Assembly: GCF_016801865.2 (NCBI RefSeq)
Contig: NC_068938.1
Location: 53,912,950 to 53,976,949, forward strand
Reading direction: 5' to 3'
Length of the DNA: 64,000 bases
From: Culex pipiens pallens
Lineage: Eukaryota > Arthropoda > Insecta > Diptera > Culicidae
The position numbers were made by a program, and so were the translations under genes. The notes beneath the pieces were generated by a model. That model had not been told where the DNA came from. It saw only the letters and a list, made by a program, of their open reading frames with translations, and ran no database searches. Shown here in pieces: positions 33,851 to 45,839 of this stretch; the stretch's first letter is position 1; each line of letters starts with the position of its first letter.

Positions 33851-34083
33851 TAATATTAATTGAAAAAAATGCGTAGAGGCATAGTTTGTGACACTGCACA
33901 AATTACTGCATATCGTCATGATTAGTAGCATATCATTTTTGTTATAGCTGACAAAAATCATGTAATAAGTTGGAAATGTAGAAATATCATCAGGATGTAG
34001 TATAAACAGTCAGTTTCAAGAAAATGCATGCAAAATAAGTCTTTTCTAACAATTTCTCATCAGAATTTTAAAATTGAAATGAC

Positions 34084-34554
34084 TTGTTGTGCTTCGAATC
34101 CCGGACACTGATAAAAGCTGATTCGAAATTCGGACACTTTTGCTTCGAATTCCGGACACTCGATTTTACTTATGAATCGCACAAATTTGGACTGAAATGT
34201 TAGTGAAAGGCATTTTTTAGGTCTCAAATAAGCTCAAAACAATCGATAGTTTACATAAAAAAATTTGCTAGAATTTAATAATATCGAAACCATAAATTCC
34301 TGTTTTGCCTTCCCGGTGCTTCGAACGCCTATGAAATATTTCAAGTGAAATGTTTCGCATTTTTGGTTAACTTATAATTTTATTGTATTTAATTGTTTTG
34401 GCATTAACGTTACAACAAACTTTAAATAAAAGTTGATGTTGGAATTCATCAAATAACATAGTCTTGACATACATAATGCGAACTTATATTTAAATAATTG
34501 ATAAAACAAGATGAAGTGTCCGGGTTTCGAAGCGTCCGGGAATTCGAATCATGA
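34084..34554. mobile_element. palindromic MITE with repeated TTCGAATCCCGGACAC ends
   Basis: The left end TTGTTGTGCTTCGAATCCCG continues to GACACT and is repeated twice more (TTCGAAATTCGGACACTTTT and TTCGAATTCCGGACACTCG). The right end carries AGTGTCCGGGTTTCGAAGCG and CCGGGAATTCGAATCATG in opposite orientation. Multiple subterminal copies of one motif with an AT-rich non-coding interior indicate a non-autonomous DNA transposon. Confidence 0.7.
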
Positions 34555-34612
34555 CGTTACTTCTTTTTACTTAAAATACATAGGAAATGTTAGTAAAAAC
34601 ACAGCCAAAGTT

Positions 34613-34671
34613 TTTTTTCTCTTTTTTTTTTCTTTTTTTTCTTTTTCTTTTTTTCATAAAATTATTTTTAT
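34613..34671 (-). mobile_element. 59-bp LINE stub (tail only)
   Basis: Bounded by a 13-bp target duplication CACAGCCAAAGTT (34600-34612 and 34672-34684). It holds only a T-rich tail plus CATAAAATTATTTTTAT, the same 3' terminus as the 10369-10764 fragment. It is an extreme 5' truncation of the same LINE family. Confidence 0.8.
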
Positions 34672-34684
34672 CACAGCCAAAGTT

Positions 34685-37080
34685 GATCCCTGAAAAAAAT
34701 ACATTTATAAAAACATTGGCAAAGTCACCTAAAAAAAGTCATACATCCAACCCTAAAATTTTAAGAGTTTTTTTTCCAATGCTTTTCAAAAATCAAAAAT
34801 TGGAAGAAAATTTGATTTTTGGTATTTTTTTTATAACTGCCAAATTCTGTACAATTTTTAATTTTTGAACCTTTAAAATCAGACATCAAAAAATTAAAAT
34901 TGAGAAAATATCTTAGATTAAAACGAGTAAATCTTTTATTTTCAATATTTTGCGATAAATTTGCCATTTGTCACAAATTTGTCGAAGATACCAACACAAA
35001 AATCGAGTGTCAATTTTTCGGTGCACACATCCACACACAAAGAATTTACTCAGAATTTGATTGTAAGTCGATATGTATAGGTAGGTCTACGAAGTCGAAT
35101 TTGGAAGTTTTTTTTCAGATGATTGTATAGCTTAAGTAAGGAGAGGGAGGCAAAACCACTGGTTATCGTCGTTTAGAATATAGTTAAAATAATTAATCAA
35201 TTTCTAGTTTTAATGATTTGTAACACGCTGTGACCTCATAAATCTATTCAACAAAAATCCCACAACCTTCAAATATATACATGTAATTTGATATCCCTAC
35301 CAGCCCTTGTCATCTGTTTTTTCCACCAACTGACCCGCTTGTATGTCAAGTGTCACATAATGGCCCTATGACAGACGGACAGACAGCCCTAATGCAAAAC
35401 CAACCGGCGCGGCACGTCCAACACCATAAATTCACAGCACATAAAACTTTACAGCCTATCGTGCCACGAGCGGCTACCGACTAATAGTGGCCGCCATACG
35501 ATACCACGCTGCTTATCGATGCATCTTCTTTCTATCAATCTAGTCCTGCGCCGCTGCTGCTGCTGTTACTGATTTGAAGTTTTAGGGGGGTGCGCATTGC
35601 GTTGGATGGTGTAATTCTTGTCCGCGAGGTGCATCGTTCGGGGGTGGTCCTACTTCTTCTCGACTCCACACAGTTTAAGGCTAACGCAATGACATTAACT
35701 TTGACATGGTTCATTCGATGTTGCTGTTGTTGCGTGTTGCTGTTGCGCTTATCCAGGTTAATGTACTACAGTAACTCATCCCTGAATCTCGTTGAACTCA
35801 TCATTGGCGTCGTCTGGCGTCGATACGGGCCTGTCAACGACTTTTCAAACCACCTATTGAATGTCTATGTCTCGCGATGGAGGTTCGAAAATTGATTCAA
35901 TCTATGTTTTGATGCTTTTCGGGTGGGGAAATCTCACCGGTCTTATCGTGCGATCGTGGGTTGTACCCACCGCCGAGGTTCGTGACAGCTGAGATATCGT
36001 GCCGCGTGAACTGCAGGATCTGACTCTTAGGGGGGCTTAACACGGGGTCGCTCGTGTGGCGTTGATAGTGCGGGAGAAAATGCCACCCGCAACTTGACGT
36101 AAGAGGTAGAAATTTATCACCACAAAGGTTAAGGTCAGCGGTTCGAACCGGGGGGCTCTGGGACAGGATTTTCGTTTTATTTTGCTCGCGGACACGCGTG
36201 ATGTAACTGCCGCGACTTTTACACCTTGGAACTTTTTGAGGAATGCGGACAGGTTGAAGGATCTCCGCGGAGCATCCCTTGCGAACTGTTGTCTTTATGA
36301 TTAATTTAATAATAATTGTAGGTTTATGGATGAGCTCGCTGCTTCGCCCCAAGTTCTGCAGATAAAAATCGAAAAGCCATCGCGAAAGCATTTTTCATGC
36401 TGCCGCGGTGACATTTAGTGTGTAGATATGCTTAGGAATTCCCCGACCCAGCACTGGTTACATTCATGAAATTTTATCTTTTTTGCGGTATGAATTTCAA
36501 AGGCCATAAGGCAAAAGTTCTACGCAAGGATGGCGACGGTGTGGTCACACTATTAATCATTTCGCCACGATGTACTTTTACATCAAGGATTTCTCGATAC
36601 TCAGGGTTCACCCTCATCGTATCGTTTGACGTTGGCAATTCTTTGAGAAAATGTTCCCATGACGAGGATCCATTTCTCAACCCTGGATAGCAGAAAAAAC
36701 GACCTCAGGGTGAAAAGCCACCAAACTTTTCATCACCGCGACGAAGACGCGCGCCGCTATCGAAAGTTATGTAAATTCTTCTTCTCGAGCCAGTCCGGCT
36801 GCGGAGTTGGTCAACCGAACATCTTTCTCGATTTCATCGGGTTAAGAATTACTCCCGGGTGACACCTTCGCGACACCAGACAGATTTCGTGAAGTGATGA
36901 AGAACTCCCATCTCCGCTATACTCTCGGTTAGCTTGTTGTAAATTGAAGTACATTTGCCAGCGGACAGATATGCCCCCAGCGTGAAAATTTACGGCTTGT
37001 TTATGTGCGTGAAGTTACCAACGGTGACATCGATCACGCAATGGGAACAGCGAAGAAACGTTGTTGGACGTACTATAACG
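34685..37080. other. no recognisable gene
   Basis: 34685-35130 is AT-rich. Around 34980 TTTGTCGAAGATACCAA resembles the dispersed ACTTTGCCGAAGACACC block. 35300-37060 is mixed in composition and non-repetitive, with no coding frame showing a known domain; overlapping open frames on both strands near 35900-36860 are of chance length. Confidence 0.5.
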
Positions 37081-37584
37081 ACGCTGTCGTGCTATCTTGT
37101 CGCACCCGCCATTTCAACGTTCCGAGAAAAACGCGTTTTAATGTTTGACCTTGAATAAACAAAAACTAGAGCACGCAATGTAAACAATAACAAACAAGTT
37201 TTGTTTGGCTGACCATTCTGTGCATCCCGAAGTTTGGTTGAAGTTGGTTGCTGGAGTCCCGAGTTTTAATTACAAATGTTTACGGTAGTCTAACTTGTAC
37301 GTGCGTCAAACGCGTTCTGACCTGAAATCCCTTTGGCCAGTTGTCGCAGTTACATCAATTTTCATGGAGTGACAAGATAGCACGACAAGATTGAAACTCC
37401 TTTCATATGTAAAGTGACAAAAAGGCACGGAGTTTTATCGGTTTTTATTGAATATCTCAGGATTGAAATCGAATTTTGGGGATCTGTGAAGGTCAAAAGG
37501 TGAGGCATTGTTAGCTGCACAAAATGGCGTTCTTAACTCAATTTGGTACAAAATGCACGTGCGACAAGTTAGCACGACGGCGAC
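37081..37584 (+). mobile_element. 0.5-kb GTGCTATCTTGT-type element, copy 1
   Basis: Ends are inverted repeats: GTCGTGCTATCTTGTCGCAC (from 37086) and GTGCGACAAGTTAGCACGAC on the right. A third, internal copy (ACAAGATAGCACGAC at 37372) divides it into two halves. About 450 bp are shared with 58103-58552, 61367-62125 and 62126-62421. No coding capacity. Confidence 0.85.
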
Positions 37585-37766
37585 GAACATGTCGTTGAAA
37601 TGTTGAATAAAAATTTAAATTGTTGAGTGAACTTTTTATCCAATTTGTATGTTTTGTTTTTGATTCGTTTACATTTGATCTATACTTTCAGTCAGAGTCA
37701 GAGGAGTTGTCTTTCAAAAACCATTAATCCATCCGAGCTTTTAAAGTTATAGAAAAAAACAATTAA

Positions 37767-37860
37767 GGAGGTATTAGACTATGACGAACAAACAAACAAA
37801 TTCGCACTTTTTGACAGAATGACAGTTTGCCTGCATTTGTTTGCAAAAACGTCAGCCTAT
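37767..37860 (+). mobile_element. truncated relative of the Harbinger-like MITE at 62.7 kb
   Basis: AAGGAGGTATTAGACTATGA followed by ACAAACAAACAAATTCGCAC and GACAGTTTGCCTGCATTTGT resembles both arms of 62696-62890. Only one end is recognisable. Confidence 0.65.
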
Positions 37861-37924
37861 CCAGATTTTAAGCGAAGATTGTGTTACGAATGGTGCACGC
37901 CCGAAATGTCAAAATCACTCAGTG

Positions 37925-38537
37925 TTACCAACATTAGGAAAAAAAATGTGGCTGTCATGCCATGGCACACTTTTTTGTAATGTTGGTACCACTGCACAGT
38001 GGTCCAGACGCAAAATTAAGTGGAAAATGGATTTTCCGGAAAAGGGTGAAGTTTTGGAGCTTTAGTGCCCTCAGAAGAGTTGTTCCAGGAATATTTTTGG
38101 GAATTTTTTCGTCATCTAAAAAGTTGTTGGGCTTGCCAATCCAAGCAACTTTGTCGAAGACACCAATATTTTATCTCGCAATCTACGCTTTCTACGACCA
38201 AATTTAGAGGAAGCATTTGAGCAAACCTTCAAAAATCAGTTTTTTGTTCGGAGCACTTTTAGAGCTCTGAAAAAAAAAAAACATTTTTATTTTCTGACAA
38301 GTCAATTTGGACTTAAGGGTCAAAAGTTACAGCCATTTTAAGGTAAAAAAGATGCAAATTTTAAACTCAAATATCTCGAAAAGGCGCAGGCCAAATTTTA
38401 AGCGCCAGGTTGCATTCGAAAGAGGAGATCTAGCACTATAAACGCTAAAAAATCCCAGGGGTATTTTTCTTTAAACTCGAGATATCTTCATTTGAAAATT
38501 TCTAATTTTTAAGGAAAAAGTGTACGGGAAAAGGTGG
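37925..38537. repeat. short hairpin and dispersed foldback-type sequence
   Basis: TACCAACATTA and TAATGTTGGTA (about 37926 and 37978) form a 65-bp hairpin with CATG at its centre. Downstream, AACTTTGTCGAAGACACCAA (about 38151) and repeated phrases such as AATATCTCGAAAAGG resemble the window's foldback families. No ends could be fixed for this segment. Confidence 0.5.
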
Positions 38538-38925
38538 CAGTGCGTGGCCAAATGGTTACGCTGTCCGCTTTGTAAACGGAAGATTCTGGGTTCGATTCCC
38601 ATCTGCTGCAACCTTCCATCGGATGAGGAAGTAAAACGTCGGTCCCGGCCTTAGTTGTTAGGCCGTTAAGTCATTCCAGGTGTAGGAGTCGTCTCCATGC
38701 CATAAGTACAAACAACACACCAAACCAAGCCTACTCCGGTGGAATCGCTGGCGGCGGTTGGACTCGCAATCCAAAGGTCGCCAGTTCAAACACTGGGGTG
38801 GAAGGTTCCTTGGAGTAGAAAGAGGGTTGGGTGCTCTCCCCATTCAAGCCTTCGGACTCCTAGGTTCGAGCAGAAACTTGCAATAGAGACCACAAAAGAC
38901 CCGGGGCTCGTTAATGTGGATGGTT
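38538..38925 (+). mobile_element. composite SINE with two tRNA-like modules in the same orientation
   Basis: First module about 38541-38612 (A-box GTGGCCAAATGG, anticodon loop TTTGTAA giving TGT, B-box GGTTCGATTCC) resembles tRNA-Thr. A linker with GTCATTCCAGGTGTAGGAGT follows, then a second module about 38732-38803 (TGGAATCGCTGGCGGCGG, CAATCCAAAGGTCGCC, B-box-like AGTTCAAACACT). The 3' body has CTTGCAATAGAGACCAC. The linker and second module recur inverted at 11451-11718, and linker plus 3' body at 62440-62575. Target duplication not resolved. Confidence 0.8.
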
Positions 38926-39656
38926 TGATTTTGAAATTAATTTCAGTACAATATTATTGTGAAACTCTATTAAATGTTTTTTTTGTTGAAACCTATAACA
39001 AATCAATTTATAAATTGAAGTATTTGAAAGATAAGTAATTTTTCAGTATTTTGAAAATTCCGTGTCGCAAGATACCTACATTGTATTTATTGAAAATTTC
39101 AAGCAAAACAATGTAAGTGTAGATCTGTAAACAAACAGTGCATCTCTTTCACATCACTGGTGTTTACATATTGAATGAGCAGAATAGACTCTTTGTTTAC
39201 AAATCCACATTATTTTGTTTAAATTCCAGTATTGCATGCCAACAAAAGAACAAAGAAACTTACTAAATTATTCTAAAAATATGACTCTAGTACCAGAAAT
39301 TATTATTTTTGAATCAATTCGTTTTAATTTGTAAATTTTAATGGCTTATCGCCGATGAAATAATCGTTGGAGCAATCAAGACAAAAATCAAAATATCAAT
39401 AAATAATATTAGAGTGCTAAGTTTACATCTTTCACATCCTTAACTAAATACACAATTATGCTTTTAGTGACGATAGAAAAAAATAATTGTGCGATACATT
39501 TTTAATGAACTATGTCAAATCAGCACTACACTCATAATTAATTTAAAATTAATCACGTTGGTTGGAGTATTCACGTAACAATGATGCAGATAAACTTCGT
39601 GACTTCCGGTTCATGCAGTCACTCCAGCTCCAACGGTTAGCCCGCCACAGTACAAA
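38926..39656. other. region upstream of the pickpocket gene
   Basis: AT-rich 730 bp between the SINE and the channel gene. The direct promoter is not identifiable; the last 60 bp before the ATG are less AT-rich (CAGTCACTCCAGCTCCAACG), as expected for a 5' untranslated region. Confidence 0.4.
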
Positions 39657-41273
39657 ATGCGCCTAAAGCGCCTGTGCCGGAACTGGTTCCGGATCTTCGT
39701 GGACTACTGCTGCAACTGTTCGCTGGCCGGGTTCGGGTACATCGCGGACCACAAGTACCACTTCACGGAGCGGCTGTTCTGGCTGGTGTGCGTCATCGTG
39801 TCCTGGGCGGGCTCGTACTACCTGATCATGGACTACATGTCGACGTTCCACAAGAACGCGGTCTCGCTGGTGATTGAGAACGTGCACGCCCGGGATGTGA
39901 CCCACTTTCCGTCGGTGGGGATTTGCGAGATGGGCTACGCCAAGGAGTACTACGCTAGTTTGGAGAGTCAGATCAACGATATGAGGACCAGCGAGGAGAT
40001 GGAGTACAATTACGATGTGGAGGATTTTATGCTGCGGATTATATTTCATAATTTGTACAATTATGGATCGATAATGTCGTACTGTGCGCCGTATAAGGAT
40101 TGTACGGATTGTGTGAAGTGTCCGACGGCGGGGTATAACAAGTTTGCATGGAAGGTTCGAGCGAGTTGTGAGGAGCTGTTTGATGAATGTAGGTGGAATG
40201 GGAAAGTATTCGACTGTTGTAGGTACTTTAAACCGATTCAGACTACGATGGGATCGTGCTACTTGATAAACTCGGTACAACTGGTGAAGAAGTAAGTGGG
40301 AGATTGGGTTTATGATTGATTTGTATCGAATAATTTATTTCAGAGGAGGTTATAACTGGCTCAGTATGGAGGTTGGACGTGGAGTTGCATCCGGGGAATT
40401 GTTGTTGAATGTTTCTAAGGCTACATCAGTGAGTTCAACTATTTCTTCATAGTGCCTCACTAAATGATCTCGATTTTAGGCCTACATCTTGAACGAGGAA
40501 GATGTCCCTCACATGCTACTTACTACGCTTCAGTTCACGCAGATTCCGGAGGGATACTCCGAAACCGTATTCCTAACAGTGCAGAACATAGTGAACGATC
40601 CACTGGTGCAGACCGTCGACACCGAAGTCCGGCGGTGTATCTTTCCGGACGAGCAGTCCGAGTTTAACTACCCCAAGTACAGCTACAGCGTGTGCGTAAC
40701 GGAATGTCTCAAGAATGCCCAGATCAAGATGTGCAACTGCTGTCATCACAACTTCATAACAGGAGGTAGGATCTACCCGGTAACCATTGCTTCTTCTGAT
40801 GTTACAATGTTTCAGATAATGACAAGAGTCCGATTTGCATGTACGAAGGACTAGCATGTCTGGACCAGAAGGATGTAATGTTCCCGCAGACGACGATCAT
40901 GCAACCGTGGCGCACGAATGGGCTGGTATGTCAGTGCTTGCCATCGTGTACGGAGCACGAGATTCGGGTCATTGGGAAGCAGTCCGAGATCGAGGAGCGT
41001 AACAGCCGGTCGGTGATGTTCAAGATGTTGGCGCTGCCAACGCAGCGCTATCGTCGACAGATTGTGCGTGAAAAGCTCGATATTGTGGTGTCCGTGGGTG
41101 GAATCCTGGGACTGTTCATGGGAGCCAGTATCCTGAGTCTGGTGGAACTGGTTTACTTTTTCACGGTTCGATTTGTGTCTGCAGGTGTCTTGGGGAAGAC
41201 TGATGATGATGACGATGAGGACGAGTATGATGAGGAGGCTGATGAACACGAGGAGCACGAGCAAAAGTTTTAG
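39657..41273 (+). CDS. ppk: pickpocket-type DEG/ENaC sodium channel subunit
   Basis: Four exons: 39657-40291, 40344-40428, 40480-40765, 40816-41273, giving 487 residues; each intron is 50-52 bp with GT/AG ends and frame kept. It would form a trimeric, amiloride-sensitive-type cation channel in the plasma membrane, used in insects for chemo-, mechano- or osmosensing. TM1 is about residues 40-60. FPSVGIC at 84-90 matches the family post-TM1 motif, a cysteine-rich loop follows (CDCCRYF-type region near 190-205; CNCCHH in exon 3; CQCLPSC at 374-380), and TM2 is about 425-452 with the selectivity-filter GAS at 438-440. Length is normal for insect members. Oddities: the N-terminal His-Gly gating pair is Ala24-Gly25, and the C terminus (465-484) is a run of Asp/Glu. 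Which ppk paralogue it is cannot be told. Exon 1 is richer in G/C third positions than the rest. Confidence 0.92.
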
Positions 41274-44200
41274 ATGACTTTCATTAACTTTTGATATTTC
41301 AAAAATAATTGCAAAATCACAATATGCTGAAACCAAATTGTTGTCCCACTACACAGGCACCATGTTAGATAATACCCAACCCACTTGCAGAAGATGTCAC
41401 CACCTTTCTTATCAGCAGCAGCAGCAGCATCAAGTGGTCACCATTCTCGCCAAGCCGGTCACACGCCAAACGACGACACCGAACTTCTGTCCCATAAATT
41501 TGTCTACCCCCGTAGGTGCTGATTATGTAAAAAATATTACACTTGCAGTATAAGTAATGTCCGAAAATCAATTAAAAAACCAACTGCGGCCGCACCCCAC
41601 CACCCGTCCTGTCGTGGTCCTGTCCAACACTGGTGGATCGTTGGGTGTACCACAGACAAGCAGACATGTGTCTATTGAACGAATATCTGTCTGATTCGCG
41701 ACGAAAGGGAAATTTTCATTTGAAACTTCCAAGTCTGCCAATCTGTGGCACTTTTCGGGGCACAGAGCCTGATGGTGATGGCCAGCCGTTACTTTCAACC
41801 TGTCCATCCATCGGTCTGGTAGTCGCGGGTCTTCTTCGCTGCCTGATTGCGGCAGACACGGTTTTACAGTATTTTTGTGGGGCCTTTACGGGCTGTGTGC
41901 ATCAGCGAAATGCAGTTTGCAGAACACGGTCATCGGTGCGTATGGTCCTCGCAGAAAAAAAGAACATAACATCGCATATTCACGCGCAATAACCACAAAT
42001 TTCGCACCACCATCAAAATGTCAAATTAAGAATGCGTTTGGTGCTGCGTACAAACACGCGTGTGGCTTTTTGCGGTTACGCGTGACCAGACGCCGATGGC
42101 GAAATTTGTCTGGGGTACAATTGGGGACCTTTTTTGTGGTAAGGTTTATTATCGCTGACTTGGAATCGAGATAAAGAAAAGTTTCCGAAAAAATATATAA
42201 AATCAAAACAAAATGTGAAAACAACTCCGTTATTTTTTAAGGCTCCACTCGCCAACCGAAAAGCCCATGTTCATCTCTCAGTGGGAACTGTCATAATTTG
42301 ACATTTACAGCGTGCATTCTAGAGAGAGAGAGAGAGGTGCACCACCCCATGCAACCGTTGGTCATAACTCATATTGGCCCCGGCGTCAGTCGACTGTGCC
42401 CTTGGGGATGGAGTGAGTGTTTTATAAATTTCATTTGGCACGCGAGCATCACGCGCACAGGTTCTCCGGGGCTCCACTTGTGGGCCTTTTTAGTTGTGGC
42501 TTGGGTTGTGTTTTATTTTTAAACCAAAACACTTTGGACGGAAAACGCACATGGGCGTGAGAAGATTTACAAGTATTTTCCCTTGTACTTTAAAGGTAGC
42601 ATGCAGAGTGGCGCTTCTTGAATGGTTTATGGCATTCTTCGGTGACGTTTAGCCATTAAATTTACTTTCCATAACTATTTCAAATTATTGGTTAGACTTT
42701 TGTTACATGAAAATGTGTATTTTTGCATTTAGTTTTTATTAGCTTTATCATGTTTTTTTTTGTTTTAGAAATATATTTTCTCATATATTCTTAGATATTT
42801 TTAAAAGGGTGTAACCTGTTTTTGTCTCAATCATCCTGATCATAACCTACAACTTTTCTGAAAAAAATTATTGTGTTAATTTTTCGTAAAGATCGTGTAA
42901 AGATAAAAACGTAATTCTGAAACCGTGAAATCTACTTTATTTTGACACCACAAAAGATTGCGATGAAATTTTCACCTTATTTAACATCGTTGATCAAAAC
43001 AGCTAACGTTTAAATAAACGACAAGCAATTTTCATCACTTTTGGTGCTATCTTCCAAACCAGAAGGTGCTCAAACTTATCAAGAAATCTGCCACTATTAA
43101 ACGCCGCGCCGCTCGAAATTATCGTGGAAAAGTGATAAATTAGCCAGAAATACGACCTACTAAAGATCAGCGATTTTCCTCAATCAAGCCACTCTGCCCC
43201 AACGCAACCCCTTGGGAAGTTTCATCAATCTTGCCCGTAATTGCAGCGTAATCGAATGATGAAGCGTTAAGCTTTCGCAAATCGTCCGCGGAGATCGTCG
43301 TCCTATTCGAGAGAGAAACGAAAAGGAAAGGATCACTTACAATTTGAATATTATGCAATTATCGCGAAACTTGATCCGAATTTCGACCCATTTTCTCAAC
43401 GCTGACACCAGAGACAGCAACGCGCGACGACGACGAACGGTTCGTGAACCGCTGCGCGATTACCGCATCCCCAGTTCTGGACGCCAGGACCCAGCCAAGT
43501 GAGCGTAGAAAGGCGCGGGCAGTTCCATTAAACAAAACTTCAACACATTTTTATCGGCCGGCTGCAATCAGTGCAAGGCAAACTTGGAGAAACGGTCATC
43601 GCCGGGGATTTGCGTCCTACGCGCGCGCACAATTGCATCGCGACGGTTGAATGACGAATGCATCCGTCGACGACTTCCACAACCCTTCGCTGAGTCGACC
43701 TCAAACCGAACGAAGATCTGCGCATGCCCTCTTAGGTCGGGTGAACGGGCTGACCTTCCCATCGGGGACCCACCGAGGGTGTGAAGTGACCCAAAGGGTC
43801 TCATCAACTGCAGTTTGGACGACGTTTTTTTTTCGAGAGGTTGACATTGAACCACGCGGGGTTATGCATTAGTTTCCAACAATAAGTGTAGCCCATTGGC
43901 TGCCAACATTTAATTAGTACGCGCTGGGAAGTCTTCTCATGATAAACTTTGAGGTTAGGCGCGTGTTACAACCCGGTCAATTCGGCTTAGATGATGAGAG
44001 TGACCTTCTGAGGTGCCGCACTGCAAGACTTGGTTCGGATCACGACGATGACTACGCAAGCGCAGCTCTTCGGCCAAACAAGCCATGCGCTTATTATGGG
44101 CTTTTTATTGAAAATAATAATGGCTCAAGTTGCGACCGGTGGGTCAGTTGGAGCAGCTGTGTGACGAGTTGGACCTACAGAGAGTGCTTGGGCAGGTCAA

Positions 44201-45839
44201 AGTTGACCACGAGATTTATTTCAACGCCGCTGGGAGTCTCTAATGAGCGTGTTCTAACCAGATGGATTGGCCAAAGTGCAGGTTAAGGTCGGCTTTCGTT
44301 AGGACAGCAAATCTCTTAGATGTAAGGTCATTACAACTATTTTCTCATGGTTTGATCCATCGTCCCCGTGTTCCAAAACGTGCAAAACATTCCCTGTCGT
44401 TTAAATTTGACTCTTTTAAAAATGTTATTTGCACTCTAAACGAGACTCAACAATATACAAAGGTTTGTCGCTTTTCAATTTTGCCAACAAATTTCCTACT
44501 TTTAAATATCATCCTGTAATGCAAAATAATTGTAGAACAACTAAAGATTATTTGATCATTTATACAAAAATGATTGATTAGATTTGGTTGAATTTATTTT
44601 TAATTAATTTCTATCAATACTAATCAATATGAATAATCTGTGGATTCCATTAGTTGGCTTTTAAACATACGAGAATATTCATTAGATCAAATTCAACATC
44701 TTCGTCTATCAACGTAAGAATGACGGTGCACTGCATCGACGATTGAACACCGATCGAACGCCACCATTTATCGTCCAGTCAGCCGCATTGGACTTGATAG
44801 ATCGGTCATCATTAGCATAGAGCAGTCTTGAAACTAACGATGATGGTTTATATTCGAAAAATCTTACTCAGACCTCGTAGTCGCGTGACTTCCTTGCGCA
44901 GACCGTGGTCGATTCCGCGTCACCGCGGATTCCTCGGCGAGAGGATTAGTGCCATGACAGTGACAAAACGAGCCATCGTAAGACACTCACACACTGCCGG
45001 GGCGGGAAAATTTGCATTCTTTGCCTTTCGATCACTACTAACCCAAATCTGCGCAAGCATTCCAAACGCCGCATATGTTCGGGTTTTGAGTCGGATTCGA
45101 GAGCCGGTATTGCGTAACATTTCGTTTTCCGCTCGGATACGCGAGTCCACCGTCGTAGCATAATATTAGCATAATTCTGTTGGTCCGTAGTTCGTCCGTG
45201 CGACCTTTGGGGAGGGGCTGGGTCGTCGCCGTCAGGACGTTTTTAACGAGATCATTTTTCTCACTGTCAACACGGTGTGGCCTTGCGAAAATTTGGCAGA
45301 CAAAATGTTGCCGGGCACTTGGCCATAAAGCATAAAAATTTGCGTACATTTCGACTCTTGGGAACAACACCGCCCGTCCAAATAATAGCTTAATACAATG
45401 TATCGCACAACCCAGCGATCCTTATCACACCCAGACCAGTGGCAGGAGGCAGGTATGACGTCCACTAATTAGTAATTACGCTCTGCCAGTGGTCATCAGT
45501 CATGCCTCAACATGAACAACCCAGTGGAGGAGGAATTCTCTGTTGAATCAGCGCAAAAAGTCTTGGTTGAATTGGTTATATATAACCATTCCACGATTTC
45601 CAGTTGTATTATATTTCTGAGATCTTGGATTATATAAATTTCTTAGAAATACGAATTTTTGAGTTTAGGTACTACGAATTTTTGAGTTTAGGTACTAGAT
45701 CTTAAAAAAGTGTTATATGGGTTGAATTGAAAAAAATGTTTGAAATAGTGGGACAACGAACTCAGCAAATCATGATTTTTAATGATGTAGGATGTTCAAT
45801 TCGTGGATGTGAACATTATTTCTAACATGAGCATTTCTC
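41274..45839. other. no recognisable gene; possible ppk polyadenylation signal at 41571
   Basis: ATTAAA at 41571-41576, about 300 bp after the stop, could end the ppk transcript. The rest has a short (AG)n tract (42321-42336), AT-rich stretches (42600-43000, 44400-44700) and mixed-composition DNA with overlapping chance frames on both strands (43440-45470). A 23-bp unit containing TACGAATTTTTGAGTTTAGG is tandemly duplicated at about 45649-45695. No family signature was found. Confidence 0.45.

Noticed and set aside
35897..36391. 164-codon minus-strand frame
   Set aside because: No domain, low-complexity composition, overlaps other chance frames, and no splice or start context.
38541..38612. 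Functional tRNA-Thr gene
   Set aside because: It continues into a linker and second tRNA-like module shared with other SINE copies; no terminator T run directly after the acceptor.
39663..40280. 205-codon frame opposite ppk exon 1
   Set aside because: It is the shadow of a GC-rich third-position exon; the + strand product has clear DEG/ENaC motifs and splice-consistent exons.
43440..45470. Cluster of short frames on both strands
   Set aside because: All are 60-115 codons, mutually overlapping and without recognised motifs; consistent with chance in balanced-composition DNA.
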